The translations under genes and the position numbers were made by a program. From Rathayibacter sp. SD072 (GTDB taxonomy: Bacteria; Actinomycetota; Actinomycetes; Actinomycetales; Microbacteriaceae), in the NCBI RefSeq assembly GCF_017355185.1, contig NZ_JADILJ010000003.1:79305-143304 (forward strand): a stretch of 64,000 nt of DNA. Reading direction: 5' to 3'. Under the pieces are notes generated by a model. That model saw nothing but the letters and a program-made list of their open reading frames with translations, was not told the DNA's origin and made no database searches. This document shows, piece by piece, positions 26,434 through 35,022 of the stretch; the stretch's first letter is position 1, and every line of letters starts with the position of its first letter.

Positions 26434-27207
26434 ATGGCGCAGAGTAAAGAAGAGCGAATGCAGGGGCTCGTCGAGATTCTGCAACGTGATGAGCAGGCAA
26501 GCGTGTCCGACCTCGCTTCAGTGCTCGCAGTGACAGAGATGACAATCCGTCGAGATCTCGAGGTGCTCGAGCGGGATGGTGTGCTCGAGCGCTTTCATGG
26601 CGGGGCCCGGCTACTCGCTAGCAGCAGCTACGAGCCTCCGCTGATGCTCAGGGAGCGCATTCACGCGGAGGAGAAGCGAGCGCTCGCCCGCGCGATCTCT
26701 GAGGTGATCGCCGACGGCGACGCGCTCGTCCTCGACGGCGGAACGACGGGAATCGCCATCGCGCGGGCTCTAGCGGGGCGACGTCTCACGGTGTGCCCGC
26801 TCTCGCTTCGGGTGGCATGGGAGTTCGAACAGTCGAACACGGTGACCCTCCGGATGCCGCCCGGAGTGGCGCGCGCCGGCGAACTGAGCCTGAGCGGGCC
26901 CGACACCATCGACTACCTGGGGCGGCACCACTTCGACCACTTCGTGATGACCGCGAGTGGCTTCTCGGTGCAGGCAGGGTTCACCGAGTGGAACTCGGAC
27001 GACGCTGCAGTCAAGCGCGCCGCCCTCGCCGGCGCGAGGCGCACGACAGCTGCCGTGGATAGAAGCAAGTGGGGACGCACCGCGTTCGCGACGATCTGCG
27101 ATCTCGACGAGCCGACCACCGTACTGGTCGCTGGCCTCGCGGACGGCACCGAACAGGACGCTCTGCGTCAGGCGATTCCCTCTCTTACCGAAGTCGGTCG
27201 AGGTTGA
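26434..27207 (+). CDS. DeoR/GlpR-family transcriptional regulator, 257 aa
   Basis: HTH at the start: MQGLVEILQRDEQASVSDLA and VTEMTIRRDLEVLERDG, then the DeoR hallmark FHGGA. The sensor domain follows, with DGDALVLDGGTTGIAIARAL (phosphosugar-binding loop), SGFSVQAGFTEWN and AAVDRSKWGR. DeoR proteins usually sense a phosphorylated sugar made by the pathway they control. It is followed on the same strand by the transporter-to-hydrolase run, with an inverted-repeat region in the gap, and is the likely repressor of that run. Confidence 0.92.
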   Translation: MAQSKEERMQGLVEILQRDEQASVSDLASVLAVTEMTIRRDLEVLERDGVLERFHGGARLLASSSYEPPLMLRERIHAEEKRALARAISEVIADGDALVLDGGTTGIAIARALAGRRLTVCPLSLRVAWEFEQSNTVTLRMPPGVARAGELSLSGPDTIDYLGRHHFDHFVMTASGFSVQAGFTEWNSDDAAVKRAALAGARRTTAAVDRSKWGRTAFATICDLDEPTTVLVAGLADGTEQDALRQAIPSLTEVGRG

Positions 27208-27220
27208 GTTAACACATCGG

Positions 27221-27256
27221 ACACAAATGATGTTCGTTCGCACACGCTTTGTGTGC
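27221..27256. promoter_or_regulatory. Nested inverted repeats upstream of the APC transporter (probable operator)
   Basis: ACACAAA (27221-27227) pairs with TTTGTGT (27248-27254), and GCACAC (27240-27245) pairs with GTGTGC (27251-27256). The region is AT-rich for this genome and lies 50 bp before the transporter start, between it and the deoR-type gene. Confidence 0.55.
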
Positions 27257-27305
27257 TACTTTCGCTCCAACCTGGCACCGTTGCCCATCCTTGGAGACGA
27301 ACATC

Positions 27306-28805
27306 ATGACGTCGAGAACCGCTTCCGAATCACAGCCGCCCGTCACGATGGGCACCCAACTGAGCACGGGGACCCTCGGACTGGGTGGCGTCCTGATGCA
27401 GGCGATCGCACAGATCTCCCCCACGCTCGGCATCTTCTACACGATCGCCTTCACCTCCTCGCAGGCGGGGATCACGGCTCCCTTGACCTACCTGGCAGCA
27501 TTCGCGATCTGCTTGACCCTCGCGGCGCCGATGCTGGGCCTCGCCCGCCACCTCCCCTCAGCGGGAGGTCTTTACACCTACGTCTCCGCAGGCCTCGGCC
27601 CAAGGTCGGGCTTCCTCACCGGGTGGCTGTACGCAGTGACGGTGTCAGTGGTCCCGGCGGCTCTGGCCGCTTTCACCGGCTCGATCCTCGAGGACGAGCT
27701 GACCGTGAAGTACGGCATCGCGCTCCCGTGGTGGGTGTACGCGGTGGTCATCCTGCTCATCTGCTTCGCCTGCGCCTACCGGGGGATCGCGCTCTCGATC
27801 CGCTTTCTGGTCGTGATGACCTGCTTCGAGATCGCGGTCGGGCTCGGCCTCGCCGTCACGGGACTGTTCAACCCCGGCGCGGGCGGGGTCAACGTCTCCG
27901 GCTTCAATCCGGTGAACATCCCCGACTCCAGCGGATTCTTCCTCGCTGTCGTGCTGTCGATCTTCGCCTTCACCGGCTTCGAGAGTGCAGCCGCGGTGGG
28001 GGAGGAGTCGCGAGACCCCAAGCGGATCGTCCCGAAGGCGATCATCGGCTCGCTCGTGCTCATCGGCGTCTTCTATGTCGTGACCGCGTGGGGGCTTCAG
28101 ATCGGCTGGGGTACCGACGACGTCGCCTCCATGGCGACATCACCCACCGCACCGGCGTTCGTCCTCGCCGACCGTCTCTGGAACGGCGGCTCGATCATCG
28201 TCCTGATCGCTCTCGTCAACTCGGGCCTCGGAGTCTGCATCGCCTGCACCACCAGCGCCACCCGGACGCTCTACGGCATCGCCCGCACCGACGCCCTCCC
28301 CGCGTTCCTCACCACCACCACCGCGAAGTACCGCACCCCGATCGGAGCGGTCCTCCTGCAGTCGACCGTGGCAATCACCGTCTGCCTGGGAGCGGGTCTC
28401 GCGCTCGGCCCGATCAACCTCTTCAACCTGCTCGGAACCACCGGAACCTTCGCTTACATCCCGATCTTCATCCTGATGAACATCGCGGCATTCCGCTTCT
28501 TCCGCACCCGCGTCCCCTCAGAGTTCAGCCTCTGGGCCCACGGCATCGCCCCCGCGATCTCCACCATTGCGCTGATCGTCATCGGCTACAACAGCATCGT
28601 CCCCCTCCCCGCCTTCCCGGTCCTCCTCGCCCCATTCGTGGCAGCGGCCTACATCCTCAGCGGCGTCGCCGTCCTCATCGGCCGCAACCTCCGGCCCGGG
28701 CGACGGGAGTGGATGACGCACGCCGGCGAGCTGCCTGACATCGACGCACCGCTCGCGCCCGCATTCTCCGACGCGCCGACCACCTCGAAAGGACACGACG
28801 CATGA
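27306..28805 (+). CDS. APC-superfamily amino acid permease, about 499 aa
   Basis: Inner-membrane importer with about 12 hydrophobic segments. Seen: LGLGGVLMQAIAQISPTLGI in TM1, PSAGGLYTYVSAGLGP, and FAFTGFESAAAVGEESRDPKR, the APC signature in TM6. ATG 27306 is chosen, with GGAG 9 bp upstream. First structural gene of the DeoR-controlled run; its stop overlaps the GMC gene by ATGA. APC carriers take amino acids and derivatives; FrlA of enteric bacteria takes fructosyl-amino acids. With the SIS gene downstream a glycated amino acid is a reasonable substrate guess. Confidence 0.9.
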   Translation: MTSRTASESQPPVTMGTQLSTGTLGLGGVLMQAIAQISPTLGIFYTIAFTSSQAGITAPLTYLAAFAICLTLAAPMLGLARHLPSAGGLYTYVSAGLGPRSGFLTGWLYAVTVSVVPAALAAFTGSILEDELTVKYGIALPWWVYAVVILLICFACAYRGIALSIRFLVVMTCFEIAVGLGLAVTGLFNPGAGGVNVSGFNPVNIPDSSGFFLAVVLSIFAFTGFESAAAVGEESRDPKRIVPKAIIGSLVLIGVFYVVTAWGLQIGWGTDDVASMATSPTAPAFVLADRLWNGGSIIVLIALVNSGLGVCIACTTSATRTLYGIARTDALPAFLTTTTAKYRTPIGAVLLQSTVAITVCLGAGLALGPINLFNLLGTTGTFAYIPIFILMNIAAFRFFRTRVPSEFSLWAHGIAPAISTIALIVIGYNSIVPLPAFPVLLAPFVAAAYILSGVAVLIGRNLRPGRREWMTHAGELPDIDAPLAPAFSDAPTTSKGHDA

Positions 28806-30367
28806 CCGCCCTCACCCCCAGCCCTGAGGCCACTCCGCTGCCCGTTCCGGACCTGCCCTCTCACGTCGACGTCCTCGTCGTCGGCGGCGGTACCGGGGGC
28901 GCTGCCTTCGCCGCGGTGCTCGCCGCGCACAGCGACGAGCAGATCCTCCTCGTCGAAGCCGGCCCCGACTACGGGCCGGCGGTTGAGGGGAACTGGCCGG
29001 CGGACGTGCTCGATGCGCGGGCGATCCCGCTTTCCCACGACTACGACATCACCACCACCTCCACCGCCGGCGACACGGTCCTCGACTTACCCCGCGCTCG
29101 CGTCCTCGGCGGATGCTCGTCCCACAACGGATGCACCGCCTCCATCGGATCGATCGAGGACTACGACGGCTGGGCTTCAGCCGGCAATCCCGGCTGGGAG
29201 GGTGCCACGGTCCTGCCGCTGCTCGAATGGGCGCGCGACCGGTTCCAGGTGCGGCGCTACACCACCGCCGAACTGACCGAACCCCAGCAGGCGTTCGTCA
29301 ACGCCGGTCTCGCGACGGGCCTTCCCTTCGCCGACGACCTCGACGACATCGCCGCCGGTATCGGCATCGGCCCCATGCCCGTCAACATCGTCGATGGAAT
29401 CAGGTGGAACGCCGCGTTCGCGTTCCTCGACGCCGTCCGCGACCGCCCGAATCTGACGATCGCCGGACTCACCCCGGTCGAACGCATCGACATCCGCGAC
29501 GGACGAGCGGTCGGAGCGTGGCTCACCACCGCCGACGGCACGCAGTACGTCACCGCGGACCGGGTGGTCGTTGCTGCCGGCGCATACCACTCGCCGGCGA
29601 TCCTTCTGCGTTCCGGCGTCGGCGAATCCTCCGAGCTCGACGCACTCGGCATCCCCGTCGCCGCCGATCTACCCGGTGTCGGCAAGCACCTTCTGGACCA
29701 CCCGTGCATCGCCCTCGATTTCGCCGGCCGAGAGGGTCTCGTTGCGGATCTCGAGAAGCGGTCCTGGTTCCCGGACGAGCAGAGCCTCGGTCGCGCGAAG
29801 TCCTCCCTCTGCGACGACGGGCCCTACGACATCCACGTCTTCATGGTCGCCGGCAGCAACAGCGGCCACCCCGGACTTCCCCCGATCTCCCTCTACGGCG
29901 GAGCCATGCGCGCCGTATCGGAGGGAACCGTCACGCTCAACGCAGACCTCGACGTCACACGACCCGTCGTCGATCACCGCTACGGCACCGACGAAGCAGG
30001 CCACGACCGCCAGGTCCTCTCCGAGGCCCTCGACCTCCTGAACGCCATGAGCGCGCAACCCGAACTCGCGAAGGTCCTCGGCGAGGCCGTGCCACGCCAC
30101 CACGCTCCCCTGGAGGACATCGTCAACTACTGCCACCCCTCCGGCAGCTGCAAGATGGGCCCCTCCGACGACTCCACCTCGGTCGTCGACTCGACAGGCG
30201 CCGTGCACGGTATCCAGGGCCTCTACGTCGCCGACGCGTCGATCATGCCGGCGATCAGCCGAGGCAACATCAACCTCCCCACCGCCATGATCGGCGCCAA
30301 CATCGCCGCCCAGATGCTCGGGATCACCCCCGACGCGGCAGCCACCGAAACCGCCCGCCAGGGCTGA
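28802..30367 (+). CDS. GMC-family FAD-dependent oxidoreductase, 521 aa
   Basis: Oxidises an alcohol, typically a sugar or polyol. Seen: FAD motif VVGGGTGG (residues about 27-34), LLVEAGPDYG, the GMC signature near RARVLGGCSSHNG, VVVAAGAYHSPAILLRSGVG, the active-site histidine in CHPSGSCKMG, and GLYVADASIMP with GNINLPTAMIGANIA where the second catalytic residue is Asn. Length is normal. It overlaps the transporter gene by 4 bp. Electron acceptor unknown. Confidence 0.92.
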   Translation: MTALTPSPEATPLPVPDLPSHVDVLVVGGGTGGAAFAAVLAAHSDEQILLVEAGPDYGPAVEGNWPADVLDARAIPLSHDYDITTTSTAGDTVLDLPRARVLGGCSSHNGCTASIGSIEDYDGWASAGNPGWEGATVLPLLEWARDRFQVRRYTTAELTEPQQAFVNAGLATGLPFADDLDDIAAGIGIGPMPVNIVDGIRWNAAFAFLDAVRDRPNLTIAGLTPVERIDIRDGRAVGAWLTTADGTQYVTADRVVVAAGAYHSPAILLRSGVGESSELDALGIPVAADLPGVGKHLLDHPCIALDFAGREGLVADLEKRSWFPDEQSLGRAKSSLCDDGPYDIHVFMVAGSNSGHPGLPPISLYGGAMRAVSEGTVTLNADLDVTRPVVDHRYGTDEAGHDRQVLSEALDLLNAMSAQPELAKVLGEAVPRHHAPLEDIVNYCHPSGSCKMGPSDDSTSVVDSTGAVHGIQGLYVADASIMPAISRGNINLPTAMIGANIAAQMLGITPDAAATETARQG

Positions 30368-30378
30368 AGGAACACGAC

Positions 30379-31422
30379 ATGAACACGACCACCGACGTCA
30401 CTCCGTTCGAACTCGACATCGCCGATCAGCCCTCCGCACTCCGCGCGATCGCTGCGGCCGATATCGACCCCGCCCTCCTCGAGCTCAGCGGACGCGGCTG
30501 GACCCGCATCGTCTACACCGGCATGGGCAGCTCCCACTTCGCCGGGATCCCGAGCTGGCGCTCCCTCACCGCCGCAGGCCGCGCCTCCTGGGCCGTCGAC
30601 ACCGGACAGCTCCTGGACACCCTGGATCTCGTCACCCCCGACACTCTCGTCGTCGTCACCTCGCAGTCCGGAGCGAGCGGCGAGGTCACGGCGCTGCTTG
30701 AGCGCCGGGGCGCCAATTTCACCCCCGGTGCGGTCATCGGCATCACGGCCGACCCCGAGAGCCCCCTCGCGCGCGCCGCCGATGCCACGCTCCTGCTCCG
30801 CAGCGGCGACGAGGCCACCGTCAGCACCAAGAGCTACCTCAACACCCTCGTCGCACACGCCCTCCTCGTCGCCATCCTCACCGGCGAGGAGACCGACCCG
30901 ATCCGCTCCGAAGCCGAGCGCCTCGCCGACGTCGTCTCCGCGCTGATCGATTCCACGAACATCGGCTCGATCGCCTCCGCGACCCTGTCGGCGGACCGCC
31001 CGCGGGTCGTCGCTGTCGGCCGGCGCGACGACGCCGCGACCGCCCTGTTCGCCGGCCTGATCACCAAGGAGTCGTCGAAGATCGCCATCGAAGGTCACAT
31101 CGGCGGTCAGTTCCGCCACGGCCCGTTCGAACTCGCCGGCCCGGGCCTCACCGCCTTCCTCTACGGCGCCACAGCGACGGACTCCGACCCGTCGATCGCC
31201 CGGCTCGCTCAGGACCTCGTCGGCGTCGGCTCGCAGGTGGTGCTCGTCGGCGATCTCGAGATCGACGGCGCAATCACTCTCTCTGCCGCGTCGAACTCGG
31301 CGCTCGAAAGCCTCGTCACCGGAGCTGTCGTCGCCGAGCTCCTCGCCGTCGGTCTCGCTCGCGAGAACGGCGTCATCCCCGGTGCGTTCGCGTTCGGCAG
31401 CAAGGTCACGACGGCGCTGTGA
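30379..31422 (+). CDS. Double-SIS-domain protein (sugar isomerase / fructosamine deglycase-like), 347 aa
   Basis: Phosphosugar isomerase fold. First SIS domain: YTGMGSSHFAG, VVVTSQSGASGEV, GDEATVSTKSYLNTL. Second: VVAVGRRDDAATALFAGLITKESSKIAIEGHIGGQFRHGPFE in pattern, shown by KESSKIA and RHGPFEL. This is the GlmS/AgaS/FrlB arrangement. FrlB removes the amino acid from fructosamine 6-phosphates; AgaS deaminates amino sugar phosphates. ATG 30379 chosen (AAGGAACACGAC before it). Overlaps the ROK kinase by GTGA. Confidence 0.9.
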   Translation: MNTTTDVTPFELDIADQPSALRAIAAADIDPALLELSGRGWTRIVYTGMGSSHFAGIPSWRSLTAAGRASWAVDTGQLLDTLDLVTPDTLVVVTSQSGASGEVTALLERRGANFTPGAVIGITADPESPLARAADATLLLRSGDEATVSTKSYLNTLVAHALLVAILTGEETDPIRSEAERLADVVSALIDSTNIGSIASATLSADRPRVVAVGRRDDAATALFAGLITKESSKIAIEGHIGGQFRHGPFELAGPGLTAFLYGATATDSDPSIARLAQDLVGVGSQVVLVGDLEIDGAITLSAASNSALESLVTGAVVAELLAVGLARENGVIPGAFAFGSKVTTAL

Positions 31423-32312
31423 ACACAGAACCGATCATCGGCGTCGACATCGGAGGCACGGCGACCCGCATCGTCGTGACGCGCGACAACCACGTCCTCG
31501 CCGCCACCACCATCAGCACACCCCACCACGCCGACGGGGTCACCGCTCTCATCGAGGGCATCCGCGCAGCTCTCAGGACCGCCGCAGTGCAGACGGCTGA
31601 TGCGCGGGGGATCGGGATCGGAGCGAGCGGTCCCGTCGACGCCGAGGGCATCATCCGCAATCCGGCGACGCTCCCGGCGCTCTCGGACATCCCCCTCGCT
31701 TCCCTACTCAGCGATGCGTTCGACACGACCTGCGTCATCGACAACGACGCCGTAACCGCGGCACTCGCGGAGTGGCGGGCGTCCCCGACCGTGGTTTCGT
31801 CGGGGCTGCTCATGGTGACACTCGGCACCGGGGTCGGAGTCGCAGTCATCCGTGAAGGGCGCCCCTTTCGGGGCGCGGACGGAGTCCATCCGGAGGGCGG
31901 TCACCTGACCATCCCTGGAGCCCCGGCGGTGTGCTATTGCGGTCGCGCGACCTGCCTGGAACAGGCAGGTTCCCGGACCGCACTGCAAGCATCCGCAAAG
32001 AAGGCGATCGGCAGCGAAGACCTCACCGCACTGAGCCGCTCCGCAGAACTCGGCGAACTGGCGGCGCAAGAAGTCTTTAACTACTACGGGACGCGACTGG
32101 GCGACGGACTGATCGAGCTGTGCACCCAGCACCGACCCGGCCTCGTCGTCCTGGGGGGCTCCGCCAGCACTCACCTGCGCTGGTTCCGAAAGAGCCTCGA
32201 AGTCCGCCTCCACACCCTCACCGACACGACAATCCCCGACGTCCGAAGCAGCGACCTCGGCGACCTGGGCGGGGCCATCGGCGCAGCGCACCTCCTCGGA
32301 GCGACCTCGTGA
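31419..32312 (+). CDS. ROK-family sugar kinase, 297 aa
   Basis: Phosphorylates a sugar or amino sugar with ATP. Seen: phosphate-1 motif GVDIGGTATR, GIGIGASGPVD, catalytic IDNDAVTAALAEW, LGTGVGVAVI, HPEGGH and the zinc motif CYCGRATCLE. The usual Gly before the third Cys is Thr here, but all Cys residues are kept. No N-terminal HTH, so it is an enzyme rather than a repressor. GTG start overlaps the SIS stop; the stop overlaps the HAD start in the same way. Confidence 0.92.
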   Translation: MNTEPIIGVDIGGTATRIVVTRDNHVLAATTISTPHHADGVTALIEGIRAALRTAAVQTADARGIGIGASGPVDAEGIIRNPATLPALSDIPLASLLSDAFDTTCVIDNDAVTAALAEWRASPTVVSSGLLMVTLGTGVGVAVIREGRPFRGADGVHPEGGHLTIPGAPAVCYCGRATCLEQAGSRTALQASAKKAIGSEDLTALSRSAELGELAAQEVFNYYGTRLGDGLIELCTQHRPGLVVLGGSASTHLRWFRKSLEVRLHTLTDTTIPDVRSSDLGDLGGAIGAAHLLGATS

Positions 32313-32962
32313 GCGGGCGACTCGACAGCGTCCTCTGGGACATGGACGGCACTCTCATCGACTCGGAGCCCGCCTGGTTCGCAGCACAGACGCAGATCGT
32401 CGGTCAGCACGGTGGAACCTGGAGCCGGGCGGACGCTCTCGCGCTGGTGGGATCGGACATGCCGCAGACCGTGGCTGCAATGCAAGCCGCCGGCACCGAC
32501 CTGACGGGCGACGAGATCGCGACGAGATTGACTCTCGCGGTCCGCGATGCTCTGGCGACATCTCTCGAATGGCGGCCAGGTGCCTTCGAGCTCGTGAGCG
32601 CCCTGGCCACGGTCGGGATACCGCAGGCGATCGTCACGACATCATCCCGAGCCGTAACAGGGGTCGTCGTCGACGCCCTCCCTGCCGCGACGATCCGGCT
32701 CACTGTGACTGGCGACGACGTCACCAGGGGTAAGCCCGACCCCGAGCCGTACCTTCTGGCCGCAGCTCTGCTGGGCTGCGACATCATCCGCTGCGCAGTC
32801 ATCGAGGACTCCCTTATCGGCCTCACCGCCGGAGCCGCGTCCGGAGCGAAGGTCGTCGGGGTTCCGCACGACCTCGAATTGCCGACCTCGCCCCAGTGGA
32901 CGCTGTGGTCGACCCTCGCGGGCAAGACTCCTCGGGACCTCGAGGGTCTTATGTCGGGCTGA
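32309..32962 (+). CDS. HAD-family phosphatase / beta-phosphoglucomutase-like, 217 aa
   Basis: Cytoplasmic haloacid-dehalogenase fold phosphatase. Seen: catalytic WDMDGTLIDSEP (nucleophile Asp, acid Asp), motif II VTTSSRAVT, motif III Lys in RGKPDPEPYLLAA, and motif IV IEDSLIGL. The cap domain is helical (subfamily I). GTG start 32309 is fixed by GTGA overlap with the ROK gene. Probably acts on the sugar phosphate made in this operon. Confidence 0.9.
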   Translation: MSGRLDSVLWDMDGTLIDSEPAWFAAQTQIVGQHGGTWSRADALALVGSDMPQTVAAMQAAGTDLTGDEIATRLTLAVRDALATSLEWRPGAFELVSALATVGIPQAIVTTSSRAVTGVVVDALPAATIRLTVTGDDVTRGKPDPEPYLLAAALLGCDIIRCAVIEDSLIGLTAGAASGAKVVGVPHDLELPTSPQWTLWSTLAGKTPRDLEGLMSG

Positions 32963-33007
32963 CAGCCGTCCGGCCAGCCCACATTTGAACTAGCTCGAGG
33001 AGAACCC

Positions 33008-33664
33008 ATGACTGTTCGCAATGTCCTGTGCTTTGGGGACTCGCTCACCTGGGGGTGGGTACCGCAACCGCACGCCGTGCCGACCACACGATACGCCCCT
33101 GAGGAACGATGGACCGGCGTACTGGCCCGCACACTCGGCAGCGACTACCGCGTTCTTGAAGAAGGGCTGAGCGGCCGCACCACCAACGTCGACGACCCGA
33201 CCGATGACCGCCTCAACGGCGCGCGAGCGCTCCCCGGGCTTCTCGCATCCCATCAGCCGCTCGATCTGGTCATCATCATGCTCGGCACGAATGACGCCAA
33301 GACCCACTTCAACCGGTCGGTGTTCGACATAGCCGAAGGCATGTCAGTCCTCCTGGGGCAGATCGCTGCAGCAGCCGACACCAACGGCGCCAGCTACCCG
33401 GCGCCGAACGCCCTCGTGGTCGCACCGCCTCCACTGGCAGCCATCCCGAACGCATGGTTCGCCCGCGTCTTCGACGGAGCGCATGAGAAGACCGCAATCT
33501 TGGCCGACGCATACCAGGATCTCGCGTCCTTCGCTGGAGTCGGATTCATGGATGCAGGAGAAGCGATGTCGACACAGGGAATCGACGGCATCCACTTCAG
33601 CACAGCCAACAACGTTGCACTGGGTAGCGCCATCGCAGAGCTTGTCCCCAGGTACTGCAACTAG
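33008..33664 (+). CDS. SGNH/GDSL hydrolase (arylesterase-like), 218 aa
   Basis: Esterase with block I LCFGDSLTWGW (nucleophile Ser), block II Gly in GLSGRTT, block III MLGTNDAK, and block V DGIHFS with the catalytic Asp-x-x-His. No signal peptide, so cytoplasmic. AGGAGAA precedes the ATG. It lies 45 bp after the HAD gene and ends the DeoR-linked run. Close in pattern to bacterial arylesterase/acyl esterase members; natural substrate unknown. Confidence 0.9.
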   Translation: MTVRNVLCFGDSLTWGWVPQPHAVPTTRYAPEERWTGVLARTLGSDYRVLEEGLSGRTTNVDDPTDDRLNGARALPGLLASHQPLDLVIIMLGTNDAKTHFNRSVFDIAEGMSVLLGQIAAAADTNGASYPAPNALVVAPPPLAAIPNAWFARVFDGAHEKTAILADAYQDLASFAGVGFMDAGEAMSTQGIDGIHFSTANNVALGSAIAELVPRYCN

Positions 33665-33885
33665 TACCTCGCCTTCGAAGCTGCTCCGGTCGCGAAGGTC
33701 AGCTCAGTGGGCGCTCCATCGACAGCGGAGGACGAGGCGGTGTTGCGAGCAGGAACCTGCATGCAAGCGGCGGTCCAACGCCAAGCCTCCGCGCCATCGA
33801 CCGCTAACAAACACACTGACATAATATTGATTATCGGAGCTTTTCTCAGCTTACAAGGTGGCGCTGGTTTCACTGCCGTGAGGCT
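33665..33885. other. Boundary region between the sugar operon and the defence-like island
   Basis: Base composition drops here, with an AT-rich patch at 33820-33840 that includes ATAAT-ATTG-ATTAT. On the minus strand an open stretch ends at 33661 and reads CMQVPARNTASSSAVDG then APTELTFATGAASKARY; this could be the tail of a truncated gene. Promoter elements for the next gene probably lie in the AT-rich patch, but no good -35/-10 pair stands out. Confidence 0.4.
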
Positions 33886-35022
33886 ATGGTGGTAAATATG
33901 AGGCGCCGTGGGGATCAGGTTTACCAAGAGGATCTCGAACAGTCGGTGATCGACTTAGTCAGGGTCGGTGCCGGCGGGCACGCCGCAGGTGTTCGGCAAC
34001 TTGCGGGTCGACTCGTCCGCACAGTCCCCACCGGCGTGTCCGATGCGGAAGCGTTTCGGGCGGCAGTGCACGATGCGTTGTCGACGGCACAGCCCGCACA
34101 CGGTCTCCGGTTCGACAGTGGAGCGATTCCCGCGGACGCAGAGGGATTTCATCTGCTCGCCGACGTGGATGCGCTTCCCGACGGAGATCGACTTATCGTC
34201 AACACGCGGGTGACTGCGGAATTGCACGAGCTCGTCGCCGAACGGCAGCGCGCGGATGAGCTAGCCAGGCTGGCCATTCCGCTCAGCCGTACCGTTCTAC
34301 TCTCCGGTCCGCCTGGCGTAGGGAAGACGCTGGCGAGTCGCTGGCTGGCGCAACAGCTTAATTTGCCCTTAGTAAGCCTGGACCTCGCCTCCGTGGTCTC
34401 CAGCTACCTTGGCAGCTCTGGCCGAAATATCCGAGCGGTGCTCGACTATGCCAAGTCAGGGCCGTGCGTGCTCCTGCTCGATGAATTTGATGCCGTCGCT
34501 AAACGCCGTGATGATGACAGCGACATCGGCGAGTTGAAACGCATCGTCAACGTCATCCTCGTCGAGCTCGATCGGTGGCCGGAGACGAGTTTGCTGGTTG
34601 CTGCGACGAACCACCCGCAACTGCTGGATGCGGCGATCGATCGACGCTTCGATCGTGTCATTGAGTTTCCGCTGCCGGATCAGGAGGAGCGACGCGCCCT
34701 GCTCGAGCAAGCGAACAGCGGTGGCGGCGTCAGCAACGAGACGATCGAGCTGACCGCCGCCTTGTGGGAAGGAGCCAGCCAGGCAGTAATACTGCGATTT
34801 TGGGACGGCTGCCGGCGGAAAGCGGTTCTCCATGACACCCCCCTTGATGAAGCAATCACAGCCGAATGTGTGACACAGTTCCCGACATCAGCGCTGCGCG
34901 GCCAGGTGTGGCGGCACGCGCATGAACGATTCGGTATGTCGAACCGGCGAATTGCTGGGCTTGCCGGGTTGAGCCATCCGACGGTGGCGGCAGGGATACG
35001 GCACGCGGGGGAAACGCGATGA
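33886..35022 (+). CDS. ietA: AAA+ ATPase of an ATPase-subtilase pair (IetA-like), 378 aa
   Basis: Seen: a helical N-terminus (1-125), then Walker A GPPGVGKT (141-148), Walker B VLLLDEFD (195-202), sensor-1 Asn in VAATNHPQ, and arginine-finger region DRRFDRV; the C-terminal lid ends in an HTH-like segment (FGMSNRRIAGLAGLSHPTV). This is the FtsH/Cdc48-like AAA class. An AAA ATPase directly coupled to a subtilase is the IetAS composition, described first on an Agrobacterium plasmid and later as a phage-defence pair. The 3' end overlaps the subtilase by ATGA. ATG 33886 is used; ATG 33898 is also possible. G+C is lower than in flanking metabolic genes. Confidence 0.85.
   Translation: MVVNMRRRGDQVYQEDLEQSVIDLVRVGAGGHAAGVRQLAGRLVRTVPTGVSDAEAFRAAVHDALSTAQPAHGLRFDSGAIPADAEGFHLLADVDALPDGDRLIVNTRVTAELHELVAERQRADELARLAIPLSRTVLLSGPPGVGKTLASRWLAQQLNLPLVSLDLASVVSSYLGSSGRNIRAVLDYAKSGPCVLLLDEFDAVAKRRDDDSDIGELKRIVNVILVELDRWPETSLLVAATNHPQLLDAAIDRRFDRVIEFPLPDQEERRALLEQANSGGGVSNETIELTAALWEGASQAVILRFWDGCRRKAVLHDTPLDEAITAECVTQFPTSALRGQVWRHAHERFGMSNRRIAGLAGLSHPTVAAGIRHAGETR

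Noticed and set aside
29113..30378. Upstream in-frame extension of the SIS gene (769-codon open frame)
   Set aside because: The first 420 codons overlap the GMC gene out of frame and give an Arg-rich nonsense sequence; the real start is ATG 30379.
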